The notes under the pieces were generated by a model that did no database searches, was not told where the DNA came from, and worked only from the letters and a program-made list of their open reading frames with translations. Below, piece by piece: positions 8,559-17,512 of a stretch of 31,852 nucleotides of DNA. Each line of letters begins with the position of its first letter. Position 1 is the first letter of the stretch. Both the position numbers and the translations under genes were made by a program. Source of the stretch: JBCBKZ01 sp039026975. GTDB taxonomy: Bacteria > Bacteroidota > Bacteroidia > J057. Location of the stretch: contig JBCCLI010000020.1 in NCBI GenBank assembly GCA_039026975.1, positions 1-31,852 on the forward strand. The letters run 5' to 3'.

Positions 8559-9980
8559 TTGCAAATCACAAAGGAAAGCACCCAGCCCCTCAGGGCAGAA
8601 ATTAAAATCCACCTGGATCCTGAGGATTATAAACCACAGGTACTTACAGAACTTAAAAAACAAGCTAAGCAAGCGAATATGCCTGGTTTTAGACCGGGTA
8701 AAGTACCTATTAGCGTAGTCAGAAAAATGGTGGGGATGTCCGTGCTTATGGATGAGTTAGGAAAAAAGCTAAACGCTGAGCTAACTCAATACATTCAAGA
8801 AGAGAAGCTACAGATACTAGGGGAACCCCTACCAGTAGATGATAAAACCTCCGATGATTTCGATGTAAACTGTGATACTGCTCTGGATTTTACCTACGAG
8901 GTGGGATTGGCGCCAGAGTTTGAGGTGAACCTGAGTCCCAAGAAAAAGGATATTCCCCCCTTGTACCAAATAGAAGTAGATGATAAGGCTATTGACGCTG
9001 AGATAAAGCAGTACCAGGAGCGACTATCTGATGTGGAGGAAGTGGAAGAAGCGGGAAAAGGAGATACCATTTATGGGAGAATTCAGGAGGTAAGTGAAGA
9101 TGGTAGTATAGAAGAAGAAGCCTTTGATAAGATGGTGGTCTTAAACCCTGAAAGAGTAGGGGAGCAAGGGCCATTTTTTGAAACGGTGATTGGAAAAAAA
9201 ATAGAAGATACCTTTCCCCTCAAGTTGGAAGACATCAATCCATCTGTTGAGAAAATTGCAGAAGTCACCTTCGTGGAGGAGGAAGAGCTAAGAGGGTTGG
9301 ATGGGAAGGAGTTACAGTTTGTGCTCAAAAAAATCCAGCGTACGGCTCCAGCTAAATTGACACCTGACTTTTTTAAGCGGGTCATGGACATAAACTCAGG
9401 GAAAATGCCCGAGCAGGCTGAGGAAGAAGGAGAAGAGCCAGAAGTAACAGAGGCTGAATTTAGAGAAAGTGTGAAAGAGCAGCTGGCCAAGCAGCAAGAA
9501 AACCAGGGTAAGCAATACTTCTATCAGAAAATAAGTGAGAATCTTCAAGATCTGAATAAGGTAGAATTACCGGATGAGTTTTTGAAAAAATGGCTTAGTA
9601 TTTCTAATAAGGGAAAAGTAACGGAGGAACAGATTGAAGAGCAGTACGGAGACTTCGAGACTTCTCTTAGGTGGTCTCTCGTCCTGGGAAAACTGGAGGA
9701 AGCACATCCGGAGCTAGGCGTGGAAAGAGAGGACCTGGAAGAAGAGATTAGAAGGCTATCCAAAGAATATAGTACAAAAGAGGGAGAAGAAAATGCTGAG
9801 CTGGCTGAGCAATATTTCCAGTATTTCATGCAGAACCAGGAACTGTTAGAAATGCAGTTTGGAAGAATTAGACAGGAGAGACAAACAGACTTTTTTCTCA
9901 ATACATTTGAGCCTAAGGAAAAGAAAATTTCCCTGACTAAGTTCCAGGAAATGATAGAAAAGGAAAAGGCCGACAAGTAG
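8559..9980 (+). CDS. tig: Trigger factor (ribosome-associated chaperone)
   Basis: Folding helper that binds at the ribosome exit tunnel. The N-terminal domain starts MQITKEST, as in the family, and carries the ribosome-docking signature GFRPGKVP (43-50). A central domain at about 150-250 corresponds to the prolyl-isomerase region, and a long, acidic, helical C-terminal domain follows. At 473 residues it is slightly longer than E. coli Tig. The start codon is TTG: an in-frame TAG at 8553-8555 excludes any upstream start, and the next methionine would delete most of the ribosome-binding domain. I see no clear promoter between the tRNA terminator and the start, so read-through from tRNA-Leu may contribute. 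The C-terminal end is followed after 12 bases by a shared bidirectional terminator. Confidence 0.95.
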   Translation: MQITKESTQPLRAEIKIHLDPEDYKPQVLTELKKQAKQANMPGFRPGKVPISVVRKMVGMSVLMDELGKKLNAELTQYIQEEKLQILGEPLPVDDKTSDDFDVNCDTALDFTYEVGLAPEFEVNLSPKKKDIPPLYQIEVDDKAIDAEIKQYQERLSDVEEVEEAGKGDTIYGRIQEVSEDGSIEEEAFDKMVVLNPERVGEQGPFFETVIGKKIEDTFPLKLEDINPSVEKIAEVTFVEEEELRGLDGKELQFVLKKIQRTAPAKLTPDFFKRVMDINSGKMPEQAEEEGEEPEVTEAEFRESVKEQLAKQQENQGKQYFYQKISENLQDLNKVELPDEFLKKWLSISNKGKVTEEQIEEQYGDFETSLRWSLVLGKLEEAHPELGVEREDLEEEIRRLSKEYSTKEGEENAELAEQYFQYFMQNQELLEMQFGRIRQERQTDFFLNTFEPKEKKISLTKFQEMIEKEKADK

Positions 9981-9992
9981 GCTAATTCCACT

Positions 9993-10043
9993 TATATTCA
10001 TAAAAAAAGCGCCGAAACTTCGGCGCTTTTTTTTATGAATATA
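9993..10043. terminator. Bidirectional terminator between trigger factor and E1 dehydrogenase
   Basis: A GC-rich stem (10009-10016 with 10019-10026, GCGCCGAA / TTCGGCGC) is flanked by seven A on the left and eight T on the right, so it works as a U-tract hairpin on both strands. The symmetry continues outward through nine more pairs (9993-10001 with 10035-10043), making a 51-base inverted repeat with one unpaired T. It lies 12 bases after the tig stop and 9 bases after the E1 stop. Confidence 0.9.
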
Positions 10044-10052
10044 TCTATTCTT

Positions 10053-12482
10053 CTACAAGAAGGAAGGAAATCCAATGGGATCTACCTCATTCATGATGTT
10101 GTAAGCCATTTCATACACATGCTCCACCTGGGGTTTAGACCAGTAATCACCGTCAGTTCCGTATGCACATCTATGGTCTTTGGCCGTAAGGGTGTGAGGA
10201 GCAGAGTCCAGGTATCTGTACCCGTCTTGTTCTTCCAGTACTTGCTGCATCATATAGGCTGAGGCCCCGCCTGGTACGTCCTCATCCATAAAGATAATTC
10301 GGTTGGTCTTTTTCAGTGATTCTACTATGCTGTGATTAACATCAAAGGGTAATAATGTTTGTACATCTATGACCTCCAGGAATATTCCTACTTTTTCTAG
10401 CTGATTAGCAGCCGTCAAAGCTATGGGGATACAAGCTCCATAAGTGATAAGCGTAATGTCTTTCCCTGGTCTTAGCACTTCCGGCTCACCTAAAGCTACC
10501 CGGAAGGTGCCTAGGTTAGTGGGAAGCTGTTCTTTCTGCCGATAAGCATTTAATACCTCAATCACTAAGCCTGGTTCATCCCCTTGCAGGAGAGTCTCAT
10601 ACATACCTACCGCCTGGGTCATATTTCTGGGTACACATACATGCATCCCACGCAAGGAATTGATAATCATGCCTAAGGGAGATCCTGCATGCCAAATACC
10701 TTCTAGTCTATGTCCTCTGGTTCTGATGATGACAGGGGCTTTTTGGCCACCAGCCGTACGGTAAGATAGGGTAGCTAAATCATCTGATAACGTCTGTATA
10801 GCATAAATCAGATAGTCTAAATACTGGATTTCAGCAATGGGTCTTAGTCCTCTCAGCGCCATCCCTATGGCCTGACCTACAATAGTTTGCTCTCTGATAC
10901 CTGTGTCAAAAATTCTTTCTATCCCGAATTTCTTCTGCAGACCTGCAAATCCCTGATTCACATCTCCCAGGTGACCCATATCTTCCCCAAAGGCTATAAG
11001 CCTGGGTTCTCTCTCAAATGTGTAATCAAAGTAGGCATTGATAATTTCGAACCCATTTAGCGGGGAAGACTCATCATAGGTAGGCTTAATAGAATGTTGA
11101 AGCTGAGGAGAATCAGCTGTATCATTCATCAGGTAGGTATCATACAGCTCTTCCATTCTCTGGTGCTGCTGCTGACGCCATATTCTCAACTTTCTGACTG
11201 AGGCCAGATGGGATTTAGGCTGAGTGATGAGGAGGGCTTTATAAGCAGCTTCCATGTATACACGCCTATTAACATCTCCACTTCTTCGGGCTTGGTCTAT
11301 GATTTTTTGCAGAGTTGCTACTTCTGTTGCATCTACCTTAAGATTCTCAATGAGAGACATGCAAGTTTCAAACTCCTCCTGTATGGGCTTCTGGTATTCT
11401 TTCCAGGCTTCCGTCTTTAGCTTGCGTACCTCCTTCTTATCTTCATCTTCCCATTTCTGTAACTCTTCCTCTGTAGCGTATCCTTCTCTAATGATCCAGT
11501 TACGCATCTTTTTCAGGCAGTCATTCTCTTTCTCCCACTTAAGTCTTTCATCTGTTTTATATCTTTCATGGCTTCCTGAAGTAGAATGTCCCTGAGGCTG
11601 TGTAAGTCCATGCACATGAATGACTGAGGGAACGTGCTCTCTTCTGGCCAGGTCTGTGGCATACCGGTATACTTCGCACAGTTTTACATAATCTCCTCCG
11701 TCTACGCTAAAGACTTCTAACCCGGGACCTCCTTCTTCTCGCTGAAATCCTGACAATACCTCAGATAAGTTAGCCTTGGTAATCTGATATTTATTAGGAA
11801 CTGATATACCAAACCCGTCATCCCAGATGGACATCACCATGGGGATTTGGAGGACGCCAGCAGCATTGATAGCTTCCCAAAAGTGCCCTTCTGCGCAGGA
11901 TCCATTACCTATGGTTCCGAAAGCCACTTCATTTCCGCCTATAGAGAAGTCAGTCATATGGCTTAGCTCTTCTACACTTCTGTAAACGGAAGAAGCCTGA
12001 GCTAATCCTACTAGCCTGGGCATCTGTGAGGCAGTGGAAGATCCGTCAGCGCTGGTGAGATGGCGATCAGTCTGCTTGAACCAGTTTCCTTGTTCATCTA
12101 GCAGCCTTGTGGCCATATGAGTGTTCATTTGTCTGCCCGCAGAATGAGGATCTGCGGTAACATCTGCGTGGGCATATAGCTGAGCAAAGAAGGATTTTAT
12201 ATCTACAAGACCTAGCTTGAATCCCAGGGTTTGATCTCTGTAATATCCGGACCTGAAATCTCCCGGCTTAAAGACCTTAGCTAAGGCTAGCTGTGCTACC
12301 TCTTTTCCATCTCCAAAAATTCCGAACTTAGCTTTTCCCGTAAGCACTTCTCTTCTTCCAAGAATACTTACCGTTCTACTCTGATAGGCTAACCTGTAAT
12401 CCTGTACTACTTCTTCTTTTGTTAAAAAACTTACCCTTTTCGATAGTGTTTCCTCTAGGGGGGTATTCATTGCATACAACAT
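10053..12482 (-). CDS. Fused alpha/beta 2-oxo acid dehydrogenase E1 (thiamine diphosphate dependent)
   Basis: E1 subunit of a branched-chain-type or pyruvate-type 2-oxo acid dehydrogenase complex, with the alpha and beta chains in one polypeptide. The alpha half (about 30-440) has the GYYRDQTLGF and HSAGRQMNTH segments. Its thiamine-binding stretch starts GNGSCAEG and ends WDDGFGIS, where the classic motif has GDG and NN. The beta half (about 465-809) has AFGEDMGHLGDVNQGF, FDTGIREQTIVGQAIGMALRG, RTRGHRLEGIWHAGSP and a transketolase C-terminal domain (ITYGACIPIAL to MDEDVPGGASAYMM). An ATG at 12482 follows GGAG at good spacing; an upstream in-frame ATG at 12521 would add 13 unfamiliar residues. 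E2 and E3 genes are not nearby. Substrate choice (branched-chain oxo acids or pyruvate) cannot be settled from sequence alone. Confidence 0.9.
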   Translation of the reverse strand: MLYAMNTPLEETLSKRVSFLTKEEVVQDYRLAYQSRTVSILGRREVLTGKAKFGIFGDGKEVAQLALAKVFKPGDFRSGYYRDQTLGFKLGLVDIKSFFAQLYAHADVTADPHSAGRQMNTHMATRLLDEQGNWFKQTDRHLTSADGSSTASQMPRLVGLAQASSVYRSVEELSHMTDFSIGGNEVAFGTIGNGSCAEGHFWEAINAAGVLQIPMVMSIWDDGFGISVPNKYQITKANLSEVLSGFQREEGGPGLEVFSVDGGDYVKLCEVYRYATDLARREHVPSVIHVHGLTQPQGHSTSGSHERYKTDERLKWEKENDCLKKMRNWIIREGYATEEELQKWEDEDKKEVRKLKTEAWKEYQKPIQEEFETCMSLIENLKVDATEVATLQKIIDQARRSGDVNRRVYMEAAYKALLITQPKSHLASVRKLRIWRQQQHQRMEELYDTYLMNDTADSPQLQHSIKPTYDESSPLNGFEIINAYFDYTFEREPRLIAFGEDMGHLGDVNQGFAGLQKKFGIERIFDTGIREQTIVGQAIGMALRGLRPIAEIQYLDYLIYAIQTLSDDLATLSYRTAGGQKAPVIIRTRGHRLEGIWHAGSPLGMIINSLRGMHVCVPRNMTQAVGMYETLLQGDEPGLVIEVLNAYRQKEQLPTNLGTFRVALGEPEVLRPGKDITLITYGACIPIALTAANQLEKVGIFLEVIDVQTLLPFDVNHSIVESLKKTNRIIFMDEDVPGGASAYMMQQVLEEQDGYRYLDSAPHTLTAKDHRCAYGTDGDYWSKPQVEHVYEMAYNIMNEVDPIGFPSFL

Positions 12483-12781
12483 TTGGCTCCGAAATATAGG
12501 GATATTTGTTCCCGCCTTCAACCTATAACTAATATATAATGCTAATAGTTAGCTTACTAACTAATTGGGCTAAACAGTTTTCATTTGTTTATGAAGTAAA
12601 ATCAAAGCTTTAATCCCATGCTTAAGTATCTACTTTTGCAAGAAGTATGTTAAAAAATAAAATATATTTCATATAGCCTTTTCCTATTAAGTGAGAATGA
12701 GGGAATGAAAGTGGTTAGGAGAAAAGAAAATCATCTCCTAGTTACAGAAAAAATACTTGAAATTTCTTACCCTTTCAATAT
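12483..12781. other. AT-rich intergenic stretch, no gene seen
   Basis: It separates two minus-strand genes. I see no tRNA, convincing terminator hairpin or full TTTG/TAnnTTTG promoter. GGAG near 12487 is the likely ribosome-binding site of the E1 gene. A reading frame from about 12705 on the plus strand runs antisense into the neighbouring gene and has no supporting features. Confidence 0.5.
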
Positions 12782-14731
12782 CTACTTTTTTCTCCTTCTT
12801 GTGTTTCCGGGTCTACTCAGCCACAAGTTCATTCTCAAGTTAAAAAATGGCCTGAATAAGACTTTTACTTCTTCTAATACTTCTTGTCTGAAATTGGCAC
12901 TAATAGAAGTGAGTTCATCTATCTCTTTAAACTGGAAATCCTGGTATTGAATCTGCCACCAAATAGATACATCCAGGCTAGCTGGCACTCTTTTTTTCAA
13001 TTGAAAACCGGTAAAAGCACCAGTTTGGAGGCTTCTGCTTTTCAGATTAATAGGGACAAGGAAGTTTTCCAGATTTGTCATGGAGGTATTAAACTTCCGG
13101 GTCTGGCTTACGTGTTTATACCCACCCTGGAAGGTGAGCCTTAAAGAATTATTCTGGAGGACATGCCAGGAATTAATTAAGGAGGTAATGTAGGTAATGG
13201 TGGTATCCAGTGGAGTTTCAGAAAAGGCTTGCCAGTCAAGAAAAGATAAATGAACTTCCCGCCTGTATAGAGAAAGGGCTACATCCCACTGTTTTTTAGG
13301 TCTGTAAGTTACATCCAGAAAGCTCTCCAGGTTTCTGGTAGACCTGTCCGTACGGTTGATATCCTCAAAGTCTTTGACATTATAAGTAACGTAGATATAC
13401 TGTTTCCCCTCCATCGTTAGATTATCCAGGATGTTCCACTTGTACCTAAAATTAAGCCGCAGGTTTCTTTGGATATAATTATCCTGACTTCTTTCCTGAA
13501 AAAGGAAAGAATACCTTCTCACACTTCCAGTAATCTTATACTGGGTAAGGAAATTCCTACTCCAGTTGGTTTTCCACTCTACTGCCAGACTATAATTCAG
13601 TTCATCATGGTCATCAAAATTAGAGGCAGAAGGAGTATCAAACTGTACATATTGGTTAGTTCCCGTGAGGGTAAGCTGGTTTCTGGGGTTAAGCTGTAAC
13701 TGCGCAAATAGATCCCATTGGATGAGTTCTCGTTGAAAATCTTTCTGCTCCTCCCTGAGTAATAGCCGCTCAAATTCAGTGGGACGGAGGGTCATGGAGT
13801 TTTCCAGTTGGTACTGCCGATCCAGTTGTTGGAAGGAGAAGGAGAGGTAGCCCATCCACTTTTTGCTAGCTATGGATAGCTTTTGGCTGGTTTGGAACTC
13901 TATATGGTCGAAGGATAAATTGTTGAATTCAGCTTCTGGCCCTTCCAATAGCTTATAGTCAAATTTTCTTCTGGTGATAGACAGCCTATTATCAGAATCC
14001 CAATACCATCCGGGCCTAAGTTGATAGCGAAAAGTGATATTAGGTCGGATGGTATCTGATTGGATTTGCTCTATGGAGGAGGATTTATAATCATTTATCT
14101 CGTTAGAGCCGATGCTTATCCCTAGTTCAGCATCTGTATAATCGCCTATGGTTTTACTCCATTCTGATCGGATGACTATGTTTCTCTGAAAGCGAGGGTC
14201 TATAAACTTGAGTCTTCCGTATATACTGGTCCGCATTTTCAGGCCGTCCGGCCAGGCGTAGGAGCCGCTAGCTATGAAGGCGGGAGAAAAGCCCTGGTCC
14301 AAAATACCTGATCTCACATCCCAGCTATATCCTATGAGGGGGGTAAGGCTAATATTTTTTAGGGGCTTATAAGTAAGGCCTCCATAGAGGTTGTAACGTT
14401 GGTTCTGACCATTGACAAATTGGTCAGTAGTTATCCATGAAGTTGCTTCCCACTTATCGCTTAATCTGTAATACTGCCAGAGTCGGGTCCTAATGTAAAA
14501 TTGGACAAAGCGATCTCTTTCCCTGATGCTGTTGTAAAGGTTATCATGGTGAAAAACCAGGTCAAAGCGATACTTCCCTACCTCTTTTTGGTAATCTATA
14601 TCCAGAGCTGTACTGTAGGTGAAATTATTCTGTCTCTTGACTACTAACCTCAAATCTGGTTGCTGGGCATAGACATTGGATAAGAGAAAAATTCCCATGA
14701 TCCAAAGGCATATGTTTGTACGACCAGGCAT
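12782..14731 (-). CDS. Probable outer-membrane beta-barrel protein of unknown function
   Basis: I do not recognise a named family. The 649 residues start with a clear signal peptide (ICLWIMGIFLLSNVYA|QQP). They continue as long alternating strands rich in aromatic and charged residues, such as YRFDLVFHHDNLYNSI, FVQFYIRTRLWQYYRL and MRTSIYGRLKFIDPRF. This pattern suits a large transmembrane beta-barrel without a plug or TonB-box region that I can identify. It ends in a basic tail (NTRRRKK) rather than a terminal aromatic residue, which is unusual for a BAM substrate. GGGGAG just before the ATG is a likely ribosome-binding site. The gene is divergent from mazG with about 120 bases between starts, and nothing nearby hints at a substrate. 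Confidence 0.7.
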   Translation of the reverse strand: MPGRTNICLWIMGIFLLSNVYAQQPDLRLVVKRQNNFTYSTALDIDYQKEVGKYRFDLVFHHDNLYNSIRERDRFVQFYIRTRLWQYYRLSDKWEATSWITTDQFVNGQNQRYNLYGGLTYKPLKNISLTPLIGYSWDVRSGILDQGFSPAFIASGSYAWPDGLKMRTSIYGRLKFIDPRFQRNIVIRSEWSKTIGDYTDAELGISIGSNEINDYKSSSIEQIQSDTIRPNITFRYQLRPGWYWDSDNRLSITRRKFDYKLLEGPEAEFNNLSFDHIEFQTSQKLSIASKKWMGYLSFSFQQLDRQYQLENSMTLRPTEFERLLLREEQKDFQRELIQWDLFAQLQLNPRNQLTLTGTNQYVQFDTPSASNFDDHDELNYSLAVEWKTNWSRNFLTQYKITGSVRRYSFLFQERSQDNYIQRNLRLNFRYKWNILDNLTMEGKQYIYVTYNVKDFEDINRTDRSTRNLESFLDVTYRPKKQWDVALSLYRREVHLSFLDWQAFSETPLDTTITYITSLINSWHVLQNNSLRLTFQGGYKHVSQTRKFNTSMTNLENFLVPINLKSRSLQTGAFTGFQLKKRVPASLDVSIWWQIQYQDFQFKEIDELTSISANFRQEVLEEVKVLFRPFFNLRMNLWLSRPGNTRRRKK

Positions 14732-14852
14732 TGCTCCCCAAGTTAGGCTTTTTAGGCTGTTTAATTAGGGTAAAATCTGAGGAGACTAATTCATGGACTT
14801 TATACTTATGCTGGATAATTTTTTAGTAGTTTCGGCCTATAAAAGTGGAAAG

Positions 14853-15650
14853 ATGGACCAACAAGCACTACAGCAATCATTTCTCAAACTAGTAGAGGTA
14901 GTCTCAGAGTTACGGGAAAAGTGTCCTTGGGATAGGGAACAGACCATAGAAAGTATCAGACATCTGACCATAGAAGAAACCTATGAACTGACAGATGCCA
15001 TCATCAGGAAAGACTTTCTGGATATGAAAGAGGAGTTGGGAGATGTATTGCTGCATGTCTTATTCTATTCTCAAATTACTAGTGAAGGAAATATCTTCAA
15101 CATACATGAGGTCATAGATACCCTCACGGAAAAACTTATTAGAAGACATCCGCATGTATATGGGGATTTACAGGAGGCAGATCAAGAAAGGGTGAAATTA
15201 AAATGGGAAGAAATAAAAGCCCAGGAAAAGGCGGAACGGGTCCAGCAAGGGGGAAAAGTGAAAGAATCAGCTTTAGATGGTGTGCCAGACCAGCTACCCG
15301 CTCTTATTAAGGCCCAGAGAATGCAGGAGAAGGCAGCTAGTAGAGGCTTTGACTGGAATGATCCAGCGGGAGCTAGGGCTAAATTTATGGAAGAACTAGC
15401 TGAGTTTGATGAAGCAGAAACAGAAGAAGAGAAAGAAAAAGAAATGGGAGACTTGCTATTTTCGCTGATTAATTATTGCCGGCTAAGTGGTATAAATGCT
15501 GATGATGCACTTTCCTACACTAATAAGAAGTTCAAAAATAGATTTCAATACATGGAGGGGGTGATTCAGGAAGAAGGGAAAAAAATGAAATCATATTCCT
15601 TGGAAGCATTGGAAGCATTGTGGCAGGAAGCCAAGGGACTTGAAAAGTGA
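14853..15650 (+). CDS. mazG: Nucleoside triphosphate pyrophosphohydrolase MazG
   Basis: Cytosolic all-alpha enzyme that hydrolyses nucleoside triphosphates to monophosphates and pyrophosphate, helping to clear aberrant nucleotides. It has tandem MazG domains. The first has CPWDREQT (24-31) and the metal-binding EExxE...ExxD pattern (EETYE 41-45, EELGD 60-64). The second repeats EELAEFDEA and EMGDLLFSLINYCR in the C-terminal half. The frame is open from an ATG at 14793, but the ATG at 14853, preceded by GTGGAAAG, gives 265 residues, matching the usual MazG length and N terminus. purK follows after 11 bases, so the three genes are probably co-transcribed. The last codons contain a small 9-base tandem repeat (LEALEAL). 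Confidence 0.93.
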   Translation: MDQQALQQSFLKLVEVVSELREKCPWDREQTIESIRHLTIEETYELTDAIIRKDFLDMKEELGDVLLHVLFYSQITSEGNIFNIHEVIDTLTEKLIRRHPHVYGDLQEADQERVKLKWEEIKAQEKAERVQQGGKVKESALDGVPDQLPALIKAQRMQEKAASRGFDWNDPAGARAKFMEELAEFDEAETEEEKEKEMGDLLFSLINYCRLSGINADDALSYTNKKFKNRFQYMEGVIQEEGKKMKSYSLEALEALWQEAKGLEK

Positions 15651-15661
15651 TGTGAGTACAT

Positions 15662-16807
15662 ATGAAAAAATACTTTTACAGAGATAAAACAGTAGGCATA
15701 GTAGGGGGAGGACAGCTAGGGAAAATGCTCATCCAATCTGCTATAGATTATAATGTTCCCATCCACATATTAGATCCTGGTGAGCAGGCGCCCTGTAGAC
15801 ATCTCTCCCACCAGTTTGTAAAAGGGGCATTGACGGACTTTGAAGCGGTCTATAATTTTGGTCAGGCTTGTGATGTATTAACCATAGAAATAGAGCATGT
15901 CAATACAGATGCTTTGGCCAAGCTTAAGGAAGAAGGTAAGGAGGTATATCCTTCTCCGGATATTATCAGCATGATCCAGGATAAGCGCTCCCAGAAAATG
16001 TTTCTTCGTGAGCATCATTTTCCTACTGCTCCTTTCATCTTAGTAAATGGTAGAGCTGAAATCCTTTCAAATATTCCTGATTTCCCGGTGGTTTTTAAAA
16101 CGGGTAAAGGCGGTTATGATGGTAAAGGCGTCTTTGTACTTGAAAGAGTGGAGGACGTAGAGAAATTACCAGAAATTCCTGGATTACTGGAAACTTACAT
16201 CCCCTTTGAAAAAGAACTGGCTGTTATTGTGTGTAGGAACGTTTCAGGGGCCATTAAGATCTATCCTGTCGTAGAAATGGTATTCCATCCTGAGTATAAT
16301 TTAGTTGAGTATTTGTTTTCTCCAGCTGAAATAAGTGGGGATGCGGTAAGGATTATTGAAGAATTAGCTAAAGACCTGGTAGCTACTTTGGAGTATGTAG
16401 GGGTACTCGCTATAGAGCTCTTTCTCAGTAGTGAGGGAGAAATCCTTATTAATGAAATGGCGCCCCGCCCTCATAACTCTGGGCACCATACTATTAGGTC
16501 CTGTCCTACCTCCCAGTTTGAACAGCATATAAGAGCCATCTTAGATCTTCCCCTGGGGGATACTCGCCTATTAAGTCCTGCAGCCATGGTGAATATTTTA
16601 GGGGCAGAAGGGCATACTGGAACAGCTATCTATGAAGGCATTGAAGAGGTGCTTGCCATGGAGGGCGTATATCCCTTTATATACGGGAAAGCTGAAACAC
16701 GGCCCTTTAGGAAAATGGGCCATATGACCATTATAGGAGAGAGTCAAAAGGAGGTGGAACATAAGATTCAGGCTGTTAAACGGGCCATCACTGTAAAAGC
16801 ATATTAA
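15662..16807 (+). CDS. purK: 5-(carboxyamino)imidazole ribonucleotide synthase
   Basis: ATP-grasp enzyme of de novo purine synthesis that converts AIR, bicarbonate and ATP to N5-CAIR. Visible signatures are the N-terminal glycine-rich GIVGGGQLGKM (12-22), the central ATP-grasp FKTGKGGYDGKGVFVL segment, and the C-terminal EMAPRPHNSGHHTI motif (about 264-277). At 381 residues it has normal length. The gene lies 3 bases before purE, whose product uses its product directly, and 11 bases after mazG. All core motifs look intact. Confidence 0.96.
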   Translation: MKKYFYRDKTVGIVGGGQLGKMLIQSAIDYNVPIHILDPGEQAPCRHLSHQFVKGALTDFEAVYNFGQACDVLTIEIEHVNTDALAKLKEEGKEVYPSPDIISMIQDKRSQKMFLREHHFPTAPFILVNGRAEILSNIPDFPVVFKTGKGGYDGKGVFVLERVEDVEKLPEIPGLLETYIPFEKELAVIVCRNVSGAIKIYPVVEMVFHPEYNLVEYLFSPAEISGDAVRIIEELAKDLVATLEYVGVLAIELFLSSEGEILINEMAPRPHNSGHHTIRSCPTSQFEQHIRAILDLPLGDTRLLSPAAMVNILGAEGHTGTAIYEGIEEVLAMEGVYPFIYGKAETRPFRKMGHMTIIGESQKEVEHKIQAVKRAITVKAY

Positions 16808-16810
16808 ACT

Positions 16811-17329
16811 ATGGGTACTGAAAAGCCACTGGTAGGAATTATCATGGGAAGTAAATCAGATTTACCCGTGATGGAAGGGGCAGCAGAGATGCTGGATTAC
16901 TTCCAGATTCCCTATGAGTTAACCATAATTTCTGCTCATAGAACGCCAGAACGCATGTTTTCCTACGCAAAAGAAGCCAGAGAGAGAGGGATTAAGGTGA
17001 TTATAGCAGGAGCAGGAGGTGCTGCGCACTTACCTGGAATGGTAGCCTCTCTCACCAGCCTGGCAGTCATAGGTGTTCCCATTAAATCATCCAACTCTAT
17101 AGATGGATGGGACTCAGTCTTATCTATCCTACAGATGCCCTCAGGCGTACCAGTAGCTACCGTAGCATTAAATGGAGCTAAAAATGCAGGCATATTAGCA
17201 GCCCAAATTATAGGAACTTCCTCAGAAAGGGTAGCAAATAGACTTAATTCTTACAAGCAGAGTTTGAAAGAAAAAGTAGCAGAGATGGTTGAAGAAGTAG
17301 AAGAAATCCGGAGAGACTCAGCCTCCTAA
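16811..17329 (+). CDS. purE: N5-carboxyaminoimidazole ribonucleotide mutase, class I
   Basis: Converts N5-CAIR to CAIR, the step after PurK. The 172 residues carry the class I signatures GSKSDLPVM (13-21), SAHRTP (41-46, with the catalytic His43), the glycine-rich AGAGGAAHLPGM loop and the substrate-binding NSIDGWDSVLSILQMPSGVP region. Association with a PurK partner and the GSxSD motif point to the bacterial mutase rather than the AIR-carboxylase class II form. A lysine- and glutamate-rich tail extends past the core. It is the last gene of the cluster, and no U-tract hairpin terminator is obvious after its stop. Confidence 0.96.
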   Translation: MGTEKPLVGIIMGSKSDLPVMEGAAEMLDYFQIPYELTIISAHRTPERMFSYAKEARERGIKVIIAGAGGAAHLPGMVASLTSLAVIGVPIKSSNSIDGWDSVLSILQMPSGVPVATVALNGAKNAGILAAQIIGTSSERVANRLNSYKQSLKEKVAEMVEEVEEIRRDSAS

Positions 17330-17512
17330 AAAAAACTATTTGATTTCTTTACCCATTACGCTTGTAATATTCTGTATAAAATGTGTATCAGAAAGTCATT
17401 TTTGTAGCTAATAAAACCCAGTGTAAGCAGTATTTTTTTACCCCTCCTCCTTAAAAGTGTCCGTTCAAACAGAATAAACATAATATTTTCTTTTCTCATA
17501 TCATTTTACACC

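Noticed and set aside
9083..9991. Long minus-strand open frames inside trigger factor
   Set aside because: They are serine-rich antisense frames created by the Glu/Lys-rich codons of tig, with no start signals or domain features.
12705..12950. Plus-strand frame at the end of the beta-barrel gene
   Set aside because: It is mostly antisense to the C terminus of the barrel gene and has no conserved features.
15601..15625. Short tandem duplication at the mazG 3' end
   Set aside because: Two copies of a nine-base unit (LEA-LEA) are in frame and near the C terminus; too small to suggest phase variation.
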